A stretch of 64,000 nt of DNA from Nonlabens sp. Ci31 (GTDB lineage Bacteria; Bacteroidota; Bacteroidia; Flavobacteriales; Flavobacteriaceae): positions 2,365,001 to 2,429,000 of the forward strand of contig NZ_CP043633.1 in the NCBI RefSeq assembly GCF_012974865.1, read 5' to 3'. The stretch's first letter is position 1. Each line of letters begins with the position of its first letter. Below are positions 36,939 through 45,995 of the stretch, one piece after another. Made by a program: the position numbers and the translations under genes. The notes below the pieces were generated by a model. The model did not search any database. It was not told the origin of the DNA and saw only the letters and a program-made list of their open reading frames with translations.

Positions 36939-37541
36939 ATGAAAAAAATAAGCGGATTAGGTATTGCAGCAATTATAGCAGGATTGTTAGTTATTTACGG
37001 CATCTATTGGTACAACAGTACTATAGGGACTAATGAAGGAGTAACGAGTTCCTGGGCAAATGTAGAAACTACCTATCAAAGGCGTAATGACTTGATTCCT
37101 AATATTGTTGCGACGGCTAAGAAGTATGCTGAGTTTGAACAAGAAACTTTGATAGGAGTGATAGAAGCACGCTCTAATGCTACGTCTATCAAAGTGGATG
37201 CCTCTAAACTCACAGCAGAAAATATAGCGGCTTACTCTAAAGCGCAAAGTGCGGTCAGCACAGGATTGGGGAGACTGCTAGCCACCTATGAAAACTACCC
37301 TGATCTCAAAGCAAACGAAAATTTCAAGGAATTAATCAATGAGTTAAGCCGTTCTGAAAACAGAATTAGTGTTGCCAGAACACGATATAACGATGCTGTA
37401 AAAGTTTATAATGTAAAGATCAAACGCTTTCCAGGAAATTTAATGGCAGGTGTTTTTGGTTTTGATGAAGCGGCATTTTATAAGGCAGATGAAGGTGCAG
37501 AAAAAGCACCAGATGTAGACAACTTATTAGGAAATAATTAA
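36939..37541 (+). CDS. LemA family protein
   Basis: A 200-residue protein with an N-terminal membrane helix (GLGIAAIIAGLLVIYGIYWYN) and the LemA signature (NEGVTSSWANVETTYQRRNDLIPNIVATAKKYAEFE near residues 31-66), then RYNDAVKVYNVKIKRFPGNL. LemA proteins are helical bundles facing the periplasm, of unclear biochemistry, often followed by TPM-domain genes exactly as here. Confidence 0.95.
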   Translation: MKKISGLGIAAIIAGLLVIYGIYWYNSTIGTNEGVTSSWANVETTYQRRNDLIPNIVATAKKYAEFEQETLIGVIEARSNATSIKVDASKLTAENIAAYSKAQSAVSTGLGRLLATYENYPDLKANENFKELINELSRSENRISVARTRYNDAVKVYNVKIKRFPGNLMAGVFGFDEAAFYKADEGAEKAPDVDNLLGNN

Positions 37542-37543
37542 GG

Positions 37544-37981
37544 ATGGCAGTTAAAGTAGAGGACTTTCTCACCGCTTCACAAGAGCATGCTATTATAGAA
37601 GCCATACGTCAAGCAGAATTGCTTACGAGTGGAGAAATACGCGTGCATCTGGAATCCCAATGCAAAGAGCCTGTGAAACGTGCCCAAGAATTATTTCATT
37701 TGCTTAAAATGGATAATACTAAAGAAGAAAACGGAATTCTCTTTTACGTGTCTGTAGATGATAAAAAGTTTGCTTTGATAGGTGATCGCGGTATTCACGC
37801 TCGAGTAGGAGATGATTTTTGGAGTGCTGTTAGAGATGAGGTTTTGTCTCGTTTTCGTGAAAGCGAGTTTCAAAACGGACTCATCGCAGGAATAGAACTA
37901 GTAGGTGAAAAACTCGCTGCCTATTTCCCATGGGATACGGATGATACCAATGAACTTTCTGACGAAATATCTGTAAGCTGA
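37544..37981 (+). CDS. TPM domain protein without signal peptide
   Basis: A 145-residue protein with one TPM_phosphatase domain (EAIRQAELLTSGEIRVHLE near residue 18, NGILFYVSVDDKKFALIGDRGIHARVGDDFW near 64). No signal peptide or membrane helix. It starts 2 bp after lemA and overlaps the next TPM gene by 1 bp. Confidence 0.92.
   Translation: MAVKVEDFLTASQEHAIIEAIRQAELLTSGEIRVHLESQCKEPVKRAQELFHLLKMDNTKEENGILFYVSVDDKKFALIGDRGIHARVGDDFWSAVRDEVLSRFRESEFQNGLIAGIELVGEKLAAYFPWDTDDTNELSDEISVS
37851..37864. repeat. Dispersed palindrome, 2 mismatches, inside TPM gene
   Basis: GTTTTCGTGAAAGC; read in the second frame it encodes RFRES. Confidence 0.65.
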
Positions 37982-38748
37982 TGAGGTATTTTTTATACAT
38001 ATTTGTAGTTTTTATAAGCTGTTTTAACTTTGCTCAAGCACAGTTTGACATTCCTAGTCGTCCTTCAGATAGGAAACAAGTTTTTGTTTACGATTATGTA
38101 GATATATTGCCTAAGGCACAAAAGGAAGCGCTTAACCTCAAATTAAAACGATATGCTGATACGACCTCTACACAAATTGTATTTGCCATTATAGATAGTG
38201 CTAACGGGGAAGAACTGGATGCACTAGGAGCAAAGTGGGGAGAATCATGGGGTATAGGTCAGAAAGATGCAGATAATGGTATTTTACTAATTCTCGCAGT
38301 TAAAGATCGCAAAGTAGATATCAATACAGGTTACGGTATTGAATCTAGGTTATCTGATTCTGATGCAGAACGTATCGTCAACCGAGTACTGGTTCCCAAT
38401 TTTAGGAGTAAAAATTACTATGCAGGTCTGGATCAAGGAGCAGATGCTATTTTTCAGGGCCTACAAGGTGAGTTTAAAGGCTCTGCTGCTGCTAGTGATC
38501 GCATTCCTTGGTCTTTTTTATTGATCATTGGGGTGTTTCTTTTGGTTGTTATTCTCAATTTGCGCAATAAAAATAAAGGTGGTGGTGACTCTGGCGGTAG
38601 AAATTCCAATAGCTCTCTACTAGATATTATCGTTTTAAGCAGCTTGGGACGAGGCGGTTTTGGCGGCGGCGGTAGTTCTGGTGGTGGTTTTGGCGGCGGC
38701 TTCGGCGGTGGCGGCTTCGGTGGTGGTGGCGCTGGTGGCAGCTGGTAG
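37981..38748 (+). CDS. Exported TPM domain protein with membrane anchor and Gly-rich tail
   Basis: A 255-residue protein: signal peptide (1-20), TPM domain (VFVYDYVDILPKAQ..., residues 30-150), a hydrophobic helix (IPWSFLLIIGVFLLVVILNL near 178) and a C-terminal tail of Gly/Ser/Phe repeats (GFGGGGSSGGGFGGGF). The domain faces the periplasm. It closes a lemA-TPM-TPM operon that is widespread and linked to envelope stress (family knowledge; function not proven). Confidence 0.93.
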   Translation: MRYFLYIFVVFISCFNFAQAQFDIPSRPSDRKQVFVYDYVDILPKAQKEALNLKLKRYADTTSTQIVFAIIDSANGEELDALGAKWGESWGIGQKDADNGILLILAVKDRKVDINTGYGIESRLSDSDAERIVNRVLVPNFRSKNYYAGLDQGADAIFQGLQGEFKGSAAASDRIPWSFLLIIGVFLLVVILNLRNKNKGGGDSGGRNSNSSLLDIIVLSSLGRGGFGGGGSSGGGFGGGFGGGGFGGGGAGGSW

Positions 38749-39118
38749 TAGAAAGTATCATTTGCCTAAACGCAACATATCCATCAATGAGAAGATGATA
38801 AATAGAAGAGCTATTTTTAAATAACACGATTAAAGATCCACCTATATTAAGTAGCGTTTTAGTTCCATGCGTCACTGGATTAAAATGACTTTCAGAAATG
38901 AATTAATACAACAAACACAGGTCATGTATGTTTTGCTGTATTCCAATAAGTATGAGGGGAAGCGCTTATTCATTAGAAATAAGATGCGAACTCTTTTAAG
39001 TATCATAGAAGCTGCTTTTTAAATCAAAAAAACGACGCAGCTTATTGGCGTTAGTCGGTAGTCTAAAAGGCGATAAACATGGTTTAACTATGTATCTTTG
39101 CAAATAATTTTGAGAACT
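38749..39118. other. Intergenic region with one doubtful small ORF
   Basis: A 370-bp gap. A frame at 38885-39022 (plus, 45 codons, MTFRNELIQQTQVMYVLLYS...) is open but matches no family I know. Nothing else is supported. Confidence 0.35.
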
Positions 39119-39298
39119 ATGGCATTGAATAAGAATGGAGTATTAGGATGGGCAACTTTGATCATGATCATTATAGGAATTGGCTTGATCGCATTAGGAG
39201 CTTATAGATATACAGATGTAGGATTTGGTTTTGCAGCAATAGGTGTAGGTTTCTTTGCGATTGCTTGGGTGTTTAATGCGCTTAAAGGAAGGGTATAA
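39119..39298 (+). CDS. Small two-helix membrane protein (CAL67264-like)
   Basis: A 59-residue protein from the ATG at 39119, MALNKNGVLGWATLIMIIIGIGLIALGAYRY..., with two hydrophobic helices. It resembles the CAL67264 family of small flavobacterial membrane proteins found near the ABC-F gene ettA. Function unknown. Confidence 0.78.
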   Translation: MALNKNGVLGWATLIMIIIGIGLIALGAYRYTDVGFGFAAIGVGFFAIAWVFNALKGRV

Positions 39299-39709
39299 GT
39301 GAAAGAAGTGATCCACTTTAAAGATATGAATACACAGCGCTACAAGATCATACTTGGGCTGGCAGTTTTCATGTTGGTCATGGCTGGAGTTTTCTTTTTA
39401 AACAATTTAACACTTTATAGTTCGATCGCTGCTCTTACGGCAGTAACATTATTCTACTTTAATAGTTACGAGGGGTTTTCAACACGCAACTCTGCTTCTT
39501 ACAGCCGTACCTCAATAACGGTTAAATTAGTAGGTAGAAAAACATTCGGTTTTAGTTTTAAAGAATTAGAAAAACTAGACCTTTCTGATAAAGGTCTTTA
39601 TATAAAATCAAAGGGGATGGATGCGGTGACGCTTTCGCGAAAGCGATATGAAGACAATTCCCTAACCCAATTACATAATATTTTACAAGAAAAAAAGTAC
39701 ATCAAATGA
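39299..39709 (+). CDS. Membrane protein of unknown function upstream of ettA
   Basis: A 136-residue frame starting GTG immediately after the previous stop; an alternative ATG is at 39326 (MNTQRYKII). It has two hydrophobic helices (about 15-55) and a cytoplasmic C-terminal domain. It overlaps ettA by 4 bp (ATGA), so it is cotranscribed and coupled. An exact dispersed palindrome encodes TLSRKR near the C-terminus. Confidence 0.72.
   Translation: MKEVIHFKDMNTQRYKIILGLAVFMLVMAGVFFLNNLTLYSSIAALTAVTLFYFNSYEGFSTRNSASYSRTSITVKLVGRKTFGFSFKELEKLDLSDKGLYIKSKGMDAVTLSRKRYEDNSLTQLHNILQEKKYIK
39631..39644. repeat. GCTTTCGCGAAAGC palindrome, exact, inside membrane-protein gene
   Basis: Read in the third frame it encodes LSRK. 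Confidence 0.9.
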
Positions 39710-41397
39710 GCGACGATAAACAAGTTATTTTTTCCATGTCGGGTCTTTCGAAGACCTATCAAAGTACTGGAAAACAAGTATTAAAAAACATTCATCTTAG
39801 TTTTTTCTACGGTGCAAAAATTGGTATTCTAGGTCTTAACGGTTCTGGTAAATCTACTTTACTGAAGATTATTGCAGGGATTGAAAAGAACTATCAAGGA
39901 GATATTGATTTCTTACCGGGTTATAACGTAGGTTATCTCGAGCAAGAACCACTACTAGACGAGACAAAGACTGTTATGGAAATTGTACGTGAAGGTGTGG
40001 CAGAAACGGTTGCTGTTCTTGATGAATACAATAAAATAAATGATGATTTTGGCCTAGAAGAAGTATACACAGATGCTGATAAAATGGAGAAATTGATGAA
40101 TCGTCAAGCGGTTCTTCAAGATAAAATCGATGCATTAAATGCTTGGGAGCTGGATACCAAACTAGAAATAGCAATGGATGCATTGCGCACGCCACCTGGG
40201 GATGCTGAAATTAAGAACCTATCTGGTGGAGAACGTCGTAGGGTAGCGCTATGTAGATTGTTATTACAACAGCCAGAAATACTGTTGTTAGATGAACCAA
40301 CCAACCACTTGGACGCAGAGTCTGTATTATGGTTAGAACAACACCTTGCTCAATACAAAGGAACGGTCATCGCTGTAACTCACGACAGGTACTTTCTAGA
40401 TAATGTTGCTGGATGGATCTTAGAATTAGATCGAGGTGAAGGAATTCCATGGAAAGGGAATTACTCCAGTTGGTTAGAGCAAAAAGGAAACCGACTTGCA
40501 AAAGAAGAAAAAACCGAATCTAAAAGACAGAAAACCCTTCAACGAGAGCTGGACTGGGTACGTCAGGGAGCAAAAGGGAGACAGACCAAACAAAAAGCGC
40601 GTTTGAATAATTACGACAAGCTTTTAAATGAAGATCAAAAAGCCAAAGAAGAAAAGCTGGAGATCTATATTCCTAACGGCCCACGTCTAGGAACTAATGT
40701 GATTGAAGCTTCTGGAGTGAGTAAAGCATTTGGTGACAAGCTGCTTTATGAAGATTTGAATTTTGTATTACCTCAAAATGGAATTGTAGGGATTATAGGT
40801 CCTAACGGTGCTGGTAAAACCACTATCTTTAAAATGATCATGGATCAAGAAAAGCCAGATAAAGGTTCTTTTACAGTAGGTGAAACAGTACAGCTAGCTT
40901 ATGTAGACCAAGATCACTCTAATATAGATCCAGAGAAGTCCATCTGGGAAAACTTTGCAGATAGTCAGGACATGATCATGATGGGAGGGAAAATGGTGAA
41001 TTCTAGAGCTTATCTAAGTCGTTTTAATTTTTCAGGTAGTGAGCAAAATAAGAAGGTATCGGCTCTTTCTGGTGGAGAGCGTAACCGTTTGCACCTTGCC
41101 ATGACACTTAAGGAAGAAGGAAACGTATTATTGCTGGATGAGCCTACTAACGACCTTGATGTAAACACATTAAGAGCACTTGAAGAAGGACTGGATAACT
41201 TTGCAGGTTGTGCCGTGATTATCTCGCATGACAGGTGGTTTTTAGATAGAGTTTGTACGCATATTATTGCGTTTGAAGGTGATTCTCAAATCTACTCTTT
41301 TGAAGGTAGTTTTACGGAGTACGAAGAAAATAAGAGAAAACGACTAGGTGATCATGCTCCTAAGAGAATCCGTTATAAGAAATTGACGAGAGACTAG
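39706..41397 (+). CDS. ettA: Energy-dependent translational throttle protein (ABC-F)
   Basis: A 563-residue ABC-F ATPase with two nucleotide-binding domains: Walker A GLNGSGKST near residue 45 and GPNGAGKTT near 364, signature motifs LSGGERRRVALCR and LSGGERNRLHLAM, and Walker B LLLDEPTNHLDAES and LLLDEPTNDLDVNT. The length and the EttA-type linker with basic residues (RQGAKGRQTKQKARLNNYDKL) support EttA rather than Uup. It binds the ribosomal E site and gates the first peptide bond according to the ADP/ATP ratio. Confidence 0.94.
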   Translation: MSDDKQVIFSMSGLSKTYQSTGKQVLKNIHLSFFYGAKIGILGLNGSGKSTLLKIIAGIEKNYQGDIDFLPGYNVGYLEQEPLLDETKTVMEIVREGVAETVAVLDEYNKINDDFGLEEVYTDADKMEKLMNRQAVLQDKIDALNAWELDTKLEIAMDALRTPPGDAEIKNLSGGERRRVALCRLLLQQPEILLLDEPTNHLDAESVLWLEQHLAQYKGTVIAVTHDRYFLDNVAGWILELDRGEGIPWKGNYSSWLEQKGNRLAKEEKTESKRQKTLQRELDWVRQGAKGRQTKQKARLNNYDKLLNEDQKAKEEKLEIYIPNGPRLGTNVIEASGVSKAFGDKLLYEDLNFVLPQNGIVGIIGPNGAGKTTIFKMIMDQEKPDKGSFTVGETVQLAYVDQDHSNIDPEKSIWENFADSQDMIMMGGKMVNSRAYLSRFNFSGSEQNKKVSALSGGERNRLHLAMTLKEEGNVLLLDEPTNDLDVNTLRALEEGLDNFAGCAVIISHDRWFLDRVCTHIIAFEGDSQIYSFEGSFTEYEENKRKRLGDHAPKRIRYKKLTRD

Positions 41398-41420
41398 AAG
41401 ATTGCTTTTTAAATGATACC

Positions 41421-41455
41421 ATCCCAAAGATTTTCAAAATCTTTGGGATTTTTTG
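41421..41455 (+). terminator. Strong intrinsic terminator of the ettA operon
   Basis: A 14-bp perfect stem (ATCCCAAAGATTTT / AAAATCTTTGGGAT) with a 1-nt centre, then T6. Confidence 0.92.
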
Positions 41456-41668
41456 TAGGCGTTATCTCAGAGATCTGATAGAGTTATCCTAAGCTTTGAA
41501 AACAGCGAGAAGACAAGCTGAAATTTATATACTTTGATTTTGTCTTATTAGAAAATTGGCGTGAATAAGTGCTAACTGAACTAAAGAGCTAGATCACAAG
41601 GTTGTCCAGTATTTATTATGTAATGGGATTTTTAATTAAAAAGAAATCCTAAATCTCAAAAACAACAC

Positions 41669-42469
41669 CTACCTCAAGATCCATTCTTCCTTATAAAGCA
41701 ATGCTTTAATAAGATGCCCATATATTATTGGAAATGCTTTTTTAAAATCAGCATTTGATTCAAAGAAGTATTCTGAAAGTACCGCCATAAATTCATATTG
41801 GTTGATAAAGGCGTAAGCTCTAAAGAATTGTGTTTGATCCAGTTTGCTGCGCACTTCCGGTTTCATCAATTCTCGCAGGATTTTATTGGTATATTTTTTG
41901 AATCGAACGGCATCTATATCATTGCTGCGGTCACTTTCAAAATGCATGACATGAGTAAATTCATGCAGGCCTAAGTGAAGATTATCATTAGTTATATCCA
42001 TTCCTTCCTTAAAATCTTTCCATGAGATCGCTAGCACTTTAGCCAGCGGATTAAATTCGCCTTTATGCAAGGCTTTATTAGCAGGGCTCATAAAGGCTTC
42101 AGGAAATAATAAAACCGTATTCAGCATTGGGTACAAATAGCTGCGGCGTCCAAAACTCAATCGGCAAGCAACGCACGAAATCAATACCACTTGTTGGTCA
42201 GTAACAGCACCTTCATATCTATTTCTAAAATCTTTGTCTACAATAAACGCAGCTACTCGATGTTCAAACTGCTTTTTATACTTATAGGAAAGCTGCTTGT
42301 AAAAGGGGTATGTTTCTAGAACTCGCTTTCGCGAAATCGGTAACCTGCGATAACTTAAGGCTTGTCTGTACCATAGAAAGTCACGTTTTCTTTGAAGACC
42401 GCGCAATATGAGGTGGGCAAAAATGGATAAAAATCCAAATCCTACCACAGCAAAGGCGTATGGTGCCAT
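41669..42469 (-). CDS. MtfA-like zinc peptidase (M90)
   Basis: A 266-residue protein with an N-terminal hydrophobic helix and the zinc motif HEFTHVMHFES near residue 167, followed by the family's C-terminal helices (YEFMAVLSEYFFESNADFKKAFP). MtfA peptidases titrate the repressor Mlc in enterobacteria; in Bacteroidota the target is unknown. A dispersed palindrome copy encodes ISRKR. Confidence 0.87.
   Translation of the reverse strand: MAPYAFAVVGFGFLSIFAHLILRGLQRKRDFLWYRQALSYRRLPISRKRVLETYPFYKQLSYKYKKQFEHRVAAFIVDKDFRNRYEGAVTDQQVVLISCVACRLSFGRRSYLYPMLNTVLLFPEAFMSPANKALHKGEFNPLAKVLAISWKDFKEGMDITNDNLHLGLHEFTHVMHFESDRSNDIDAVRFKKYTNKILRELMKPEVRSKLDQTQFFRAYAFINQYEFMAVLSEYFFESNADFKKAFPIIYGHLIKALLYKEEWILR
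42325..42338. repeat. Dispersed palindrome, 1 mismatch, inside MtfA-like gene
   Basis: GCTTTCGCGAAATC; on the minus strand it encodes ISRK. Confidence 0.8.
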
Positions 42470-42509
42470 CCATTGTGCCTTGTTTTCTATTAATATGGAA
42501 GTGATTGTA

Positions 42510-43244
42510 TTAATCGCGTGACATAAATATGCTTAAAATATACCAGAATAAAAGCATTAAAGAGGAGAATAAACCTAGTGCTGCTCCTACATACTGATCG
42601 GTATGGTATTTATGTACCAAATTTGAAGTTTGATATAAAATGGTCCCTGCCGCTAGAACGACCATGGCACCACTAAAGAAAAGACCTAAGTCAAAACCGA
42701 AAATCATCCCTGCGATGATCAAACCTATTGCAATTATAAAACCTACCGCAAGAATACTCTTGAGAAAGGAAAAATCCTTTTTAGTAATTAAAACTACAGC
42801 GCTTAAGGCAGTAAATAAGGACAAGGTGACTATCGCAGCTTGACTTAATAAATTACTTTCCTCACCAGCCATAGCTTGATATTGTAATGCCATTGCAATA
42901 AGAGGAAGGAATATAACAGCTTCAGCGAGTACAAAAAGAAACAAGCCTAAATATTGCTGGTTGCGATCATGAGAGGTATGCGCCATCTTCTCAGCATAAG
43001 AAGTGGCCCACATAAAAGCGCCTAGAACTAACAACCATGACCAGCCTTGTGCAAGACTAAACATAAAGTTGACCAATGGCTCTACTTGTAGTAAAAGTGT
43101 TTCTACTATTATAAATAAAAGTACCGCTATAGCAACGTGTCCGTAAGTCTTTTTATAAAAAAGAGCTCTAGTCTCATCGTTTACTATTGAAAGGGCTTCA
43201 AAAGAGCGATTGTATGGTGGAAAGTTATCCTGATTCATAGTCAT
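42510..43244 (-). CDS. Bax inhibitor-1/YccA family membrane protein
   Basis: A 244-residue protein with about seven membrane helices and the BI-1 features FYKKTYGHVAIAVLLFIIVE near residue 28 and ASLFSS-type C-terminal helices. Members act as pH-sensitive Ca2+ leak channels or FtsH partners. It stands 40 bp upstream of the MtfA-like gene, a possible two-gene operon. Confidence 0.88.
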   Translation of the reverse strand: MTMNQDNFPPYNRSFEALSIVNDETRALFYKKTYGHVAIAVLLFIIVETLLLQVEPLVNFMFSLAQGWSWLLVLGAFMWATSYAEKMAHTSHDRNQQYLGLFLFVLAEAVIFLPLIAMALQYQAMAGEESNLLSQAAIVTLSLFTALSAVVLITKKDFSFLKSILAVGFIIAIGLIIAGMIFGFDLGLFFSGAMVVLAAGTILYQTSNLVHKYHTDQYVGAALGLFSSLMLLFWYILSIFMSRD

Positions 43245-43355
43245 ATAAATAAAACGTGAATATAATTATTATGTAGATTCCTAAACGTTAATGAAAGATT
43301 TAAATTATTTTTAAAATGATTAAACTTTTCTTGTTTAGTAGAGTCCTAGAAAAAC

Positions 43356-43904
43356 ATGAGTACAACACCAGATAAAGAACTAATTTCTTTGATCCTTGAT
43401 AAGTCTACGACCAACCAAGGGTTTAGAGCACTGCTAGCTCAATACCAAGAACAACTTTACTGGCAAATTAGAAAAATGGTTATCGTTCATGATGATGCAG
43501 ACGATGTGTTGCAAAACGTTTTTATCAAGATATTCAAAGGAGTGAAAAACTTTAAAGGCGATAGTAAACTGTCTACATGGATGTTTAGAATTGCATATAA
43601 TGAAAGTGTCACCTTTCTCAATAATAAAGCTAAAAGACTGCAGCTATCCTCTCAAGAATTACAAGATCATTTAACTGATAAGTTAGAAGCTGATGTGTAT
43701 TTTACTAGTGATGAAATTCAGCTTGCTTTGAAAAAGGCATTAGCACAATTACCAGAAAGACAGCGAGAGGTTTTTAACCTTAGATACTACGACGATCTTA
43801 AATTCAAGATCATTGCACAACTATTAGACTTAAGTGAAGGAGCTGTAAAAAGCACCTATCACATAGCAGCAAAAAAAGTAGAGCAATTTATTAAAGAAGA
43901 TTAA
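43356..43904 (+). CDS. ECF-type RNA polymerase sigma factor
   Basis: A 182-residue sigma-70 family factor with region 2 (IVHDDADDVLQNVFIKIFKGVKNFKGDSKLSTWMFRIAYN near 45-85) and region 4 (LPERQREVFNLRYYDDLKFKIIAQLLDLSEGAVKSTYHIAAKKVEQF). No region 3, as expected for ECF factors. The next two genes encode a membrane protein placed like an anti-sigma factor and an exported protein. Confidence 0.94.
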   Translation: MSTTPDKELISLILDKSTTNQGFRALLAQYQEQLYWQIRKMVIVHDDADDVLQNVFIKIFKGVKNFKGDSKLSTWMFRIAYNESVTFLNNKAKRLQLSSQELQDHLTDKLEADVYFTSDEIQLALKKALAQLPERQREVFNLRYYDDLKFKIIAQLLDLSEGAVKSTYHIAAKKVEQFIKED

Positions 43905-43934
43905 ACTAAGTGACTTTATAAGAGTCATAACAAT

Positions 43935-44441
43935 ATGAAAAAGAATAGCATACATACTCAAGCAGGTTTTAAAGTTCCCTGCGGTTACTTTGATCAACTT
44001 ACTGATCGTGTGTTGGAAAATACCCAGGATCAAGAATTACAAGATCATGCTGGTTTTAAAATGCCAGAGGATTATCTCGTGTCTTTAGAAGATCGAGTAA
44101 TGAGTAGGTTAGGACAGGAAACAAGAGTGATACCGTTGCCAGTTTCTAAGACAAAACAATGGCTTTATCCAGCTCTTGCCATGGCAGCTTTATTTATTGG
44201 TTTTATAACTATAAATGGATTATTTACCCAGGACAAGGTTACTTTTGCAGATCTAGAAGACCAAGAAATTACCGACTTCTTAGTAGATGTTGATTTTATG
44301 CAAGACGAGGAGTCTGTCGCATTACTTTTTGCTGACAATACTATTTTGAAGGAAATAGAAATGGAAGAGAATATAACAGATAAGGAGCTTTTTGACTACC
44401 TCATGGAAGACGCTTCTTTGAATCAAATAATCATAGAATGA
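43935..44441 (+). CDS. Probable membrane partner (anti-sigma-like) of the ECF factor
   Basis: A 168-residue protein with one membrane helix (LYPALAMAALFIGFITI near 85). The cytoplasmic N-terminus contains a duplicated motif: AGFKVPCGYFDQLTDRVLE near residue 8 and AGFKMPEDYLVSLEDRVMS near residue 40. This fits a sigma-binding segment, but it lacks a recognisable ZAS zinc motif. It begins 30 bp after the sigma gene and overlaps the next gene by 4 bp. The anti-sigma role is inference from position and topology. Confidence 0.72.
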   Translation: MKKNSIHTQAGFKVPCGYFDQLTDRVLENTQDQELQDHAGFKMPEDYLVSLEDRVMSRLGQETRVIPLPVSKTKQWLYPALAMAALFIGFITINGLFTQDKVTFADLEDQEITDFLVDVDFMQDEESVALLFADNTILKEIEMEENITDKELFDYLMEDASLNQIIIE

Positions 44442-44911
44442 AATATATATATATAATCTTATTTACCACATTGTGCTCGATAGGCATGAATGCGCAAAAT
44501 TCAGATAATACAGACCGTCAGGATCGTAAAGAAGAGATGAGAGACCGCATTAAAGCGCTCTCCATTGCTCATATAACTAAGGAATTAAACCTTAGCTCTC
44601 AAGAAGCTGAAAAATTTTGGCCATTATACAATAAGGTAAAAGAGGAGCACCATAGACTAGAGAAGGATAAGAAAAGGCTTATGAAGAAGCTAGAAAGTGA
44701 ATTTGAGACCATGAGCGAGAGTCAGGCGCTATCCTATGTGGATCAAATGGTAGCTCTAGATCAGAAAATAGTGGCAACTAATCTCGATTATAAACACGAG
44801 GAAATAATTAAAGTCATAGGTGCAAAGCGATTTCTTAAATTGAAAAAAGCCGAATTAGATTTCAGACGTAAGATGATTAAAGAATACCGAGACCGTAAAC
44901 GTAGAAATTAG
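44438..44911 (+). CDS. Exported Spy/CpxP-like helical protein
   Basis: A 157-residue protein with a signal peptide (ending GMNAQN near 20) and a charged all-helical body (MRDRIKALSIAHITKELNLSSQEAEKFWPLYNKV...). The layout resembles periplasmic Spy/CpxP-like sensors found behind ECF sigma/anti-sigma pairs in Bacteroidota. No LTxxQ motif is clear. The 4-bp overlap with the anti-sigma-like gene indicates coupling. Confidence 0.8.
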   Translation: MKYIYIILFTTLCSIGMNAQNSDNTDRQDRKEEMRDRIKALSIAHITKELNLSSQEAEKFWPLYNKVKEEHHRLEKDKKRLMKKLESEFETMSESQALSYVDQMVALDQKIVATNLDYKHEEIIKVIGAKRFLKLKKAELDFRRKMIKEYRDRKRRN

Positions 44912-44936
44912 CCAGGTTTTATCGAATAGGTCTATT

Positions 44937-44966
44937 CCCTTTCTGTTATTTCAGAAAGGGTTTTTT
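44937..44966 (+). terminator. Intrinsic terminator of the sigma operon
   Basis: CCCTTTCTG pairs with CAGAAAGGG around a 6-nt loop, followed by T6. Confidence 0.9.
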
Positions 44967-45032
44967 ATTTTATCACTTCTAGTTTTGATTAAAAACTACA
45001 AGTGCCTATTTTTAACCCATAAAATTACTATC

Positions 45033-45371
45033 ATGAAAAAAATACTGCTTATCCTTTCTATCGTATTGTTTGCGTGTTGCAAACAAACTCCTTCAGAAGC
45101 TACAACAGCTGCTGGTGATCCCATAACGAGTAGTGACATCTACAAAAAGTATGTGATCGCATATAATGACTATGCATCATGTAAGATGGAGCGTCCACAG
45201 CTTACTACAGATTTTATGGACCAAAAAATCACTCAAGAAGAATTTGCGGCTGCTTTAGAGCGCAACAATAAAACCTGTAATGTCAAAAAGGAAATCTTTA
45301 ATAAATACTATCAATTACTAGAAGCCGAATTTGAGAAAGCTGCGGTAGCTCATAAAATTATGGAAGAATAG
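45033..45371 (+). CDS. Small lipoprotein of unknown function
   Basis: A 112-residue protein with lipobox LFACCK (Cys near residue 14) and two further cysteines (ASCKMERP and KTCNVKKE) that could form a disulfide. No family recognised. The start at 45033 fits the signal peptide; 45 residues of upstream frame do not. Confidence 0.72.
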   Translation: MKKILLILSIVLFACCKQTPSEATTAAGDPITSSDIYKKYVIAYNDYASCKMERPQLTTDFMDQKITQEEFAAALERNNKTCNVKKEIFNKYYQLLEAEFEKAAVAHKIMEE

Positions 45372-45995
45372 TTAGAACAAGATGCTGTCCATCTCTTTGG
45401 TGCTGTTGATCTCTGCCTTTTTATAGTTGAGTTTCCAGCCCAAAGAATTACTGATTATATAAAGACTGCTCAATTCAGATAGTAACCTGTTTTGAGCATT
45501 TTTCATAACAGCATCTTTTTCAATCTCTTGTTTAAGATCTGTCTTTACCTTTCTTGTTATAGTATTATAGTCTTTACCTTCAAACCTGTTGAGCAAGCCG
45601 TTATCCATTTGATAGAAGGTGAGATTGGGATCTATAATCATTTCTGGTTTTGGAATATACTTGATGATGATTGTTTTGTCAGGCGCATTGATTTCATATT
45701 TCAATTTTTTCAAATCATAGGATATTTGAGCTCTTGCATTGGAAATAATTAAGGCTGTTTTTTGACTCTGGAAAAAATCCCAGCCGTAGGATTTTGTATT
45801 CTCATAATTGTAAACTTTAGCATACTTCATCTCTGTCACCACAAGCTTGCTCACGTTGTTGATCTCTTTTTCAATCAGTGCAGTTTCAGCAATAAGCTGC
45901 TCTTTATCTCTATTTCTTTCTAATAAACTAGAAACAAAATAAAAAACACTAACGGCTATAAATCCGCTAATAACGTATTTAAAAATAGTTTTCAT
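45372..45995 (-). CDS. DUF4230 membrane-anchored protein
   Basis: A 207-residue protein with one N-terminal membrane helix (YVISGFIAVSVFYFVSSLL) and a DUF4230 domain (VTEMKYAKVYNYEN..., then KYEINAPDKTIIIKYIPKPEMIIDPN). Function unknown. It starts at the stop of the GSCFA gene, so the two form an operon. Confidence 0.85.
   Translation of the reverse strand: MKTIFKYVISGFIAVSVFYFVSSLLERNRDKEQLIAETALIEKEINNVSKLVVTEMKYAKVYNYENTKSYGWDFFQSQKTALIISNARAQISYDLKKLKYEINAPDKTIIIKYIPKPEMIIDPNLTFYQMDNGLLNRFEGKDYNTITRKVKTDLKQEIEKDAVMKNAQNRLLSELSSLYIISNSLGWKLNYKKAEINSTKEMDSILF

Noticed and set aside
38885..39022. 45-codon ORF between the TPM gene and the CAL67264-like gene
   Set aside because: Open frame only; no family, no clear ribosome-binding context, so not listed as a gene.
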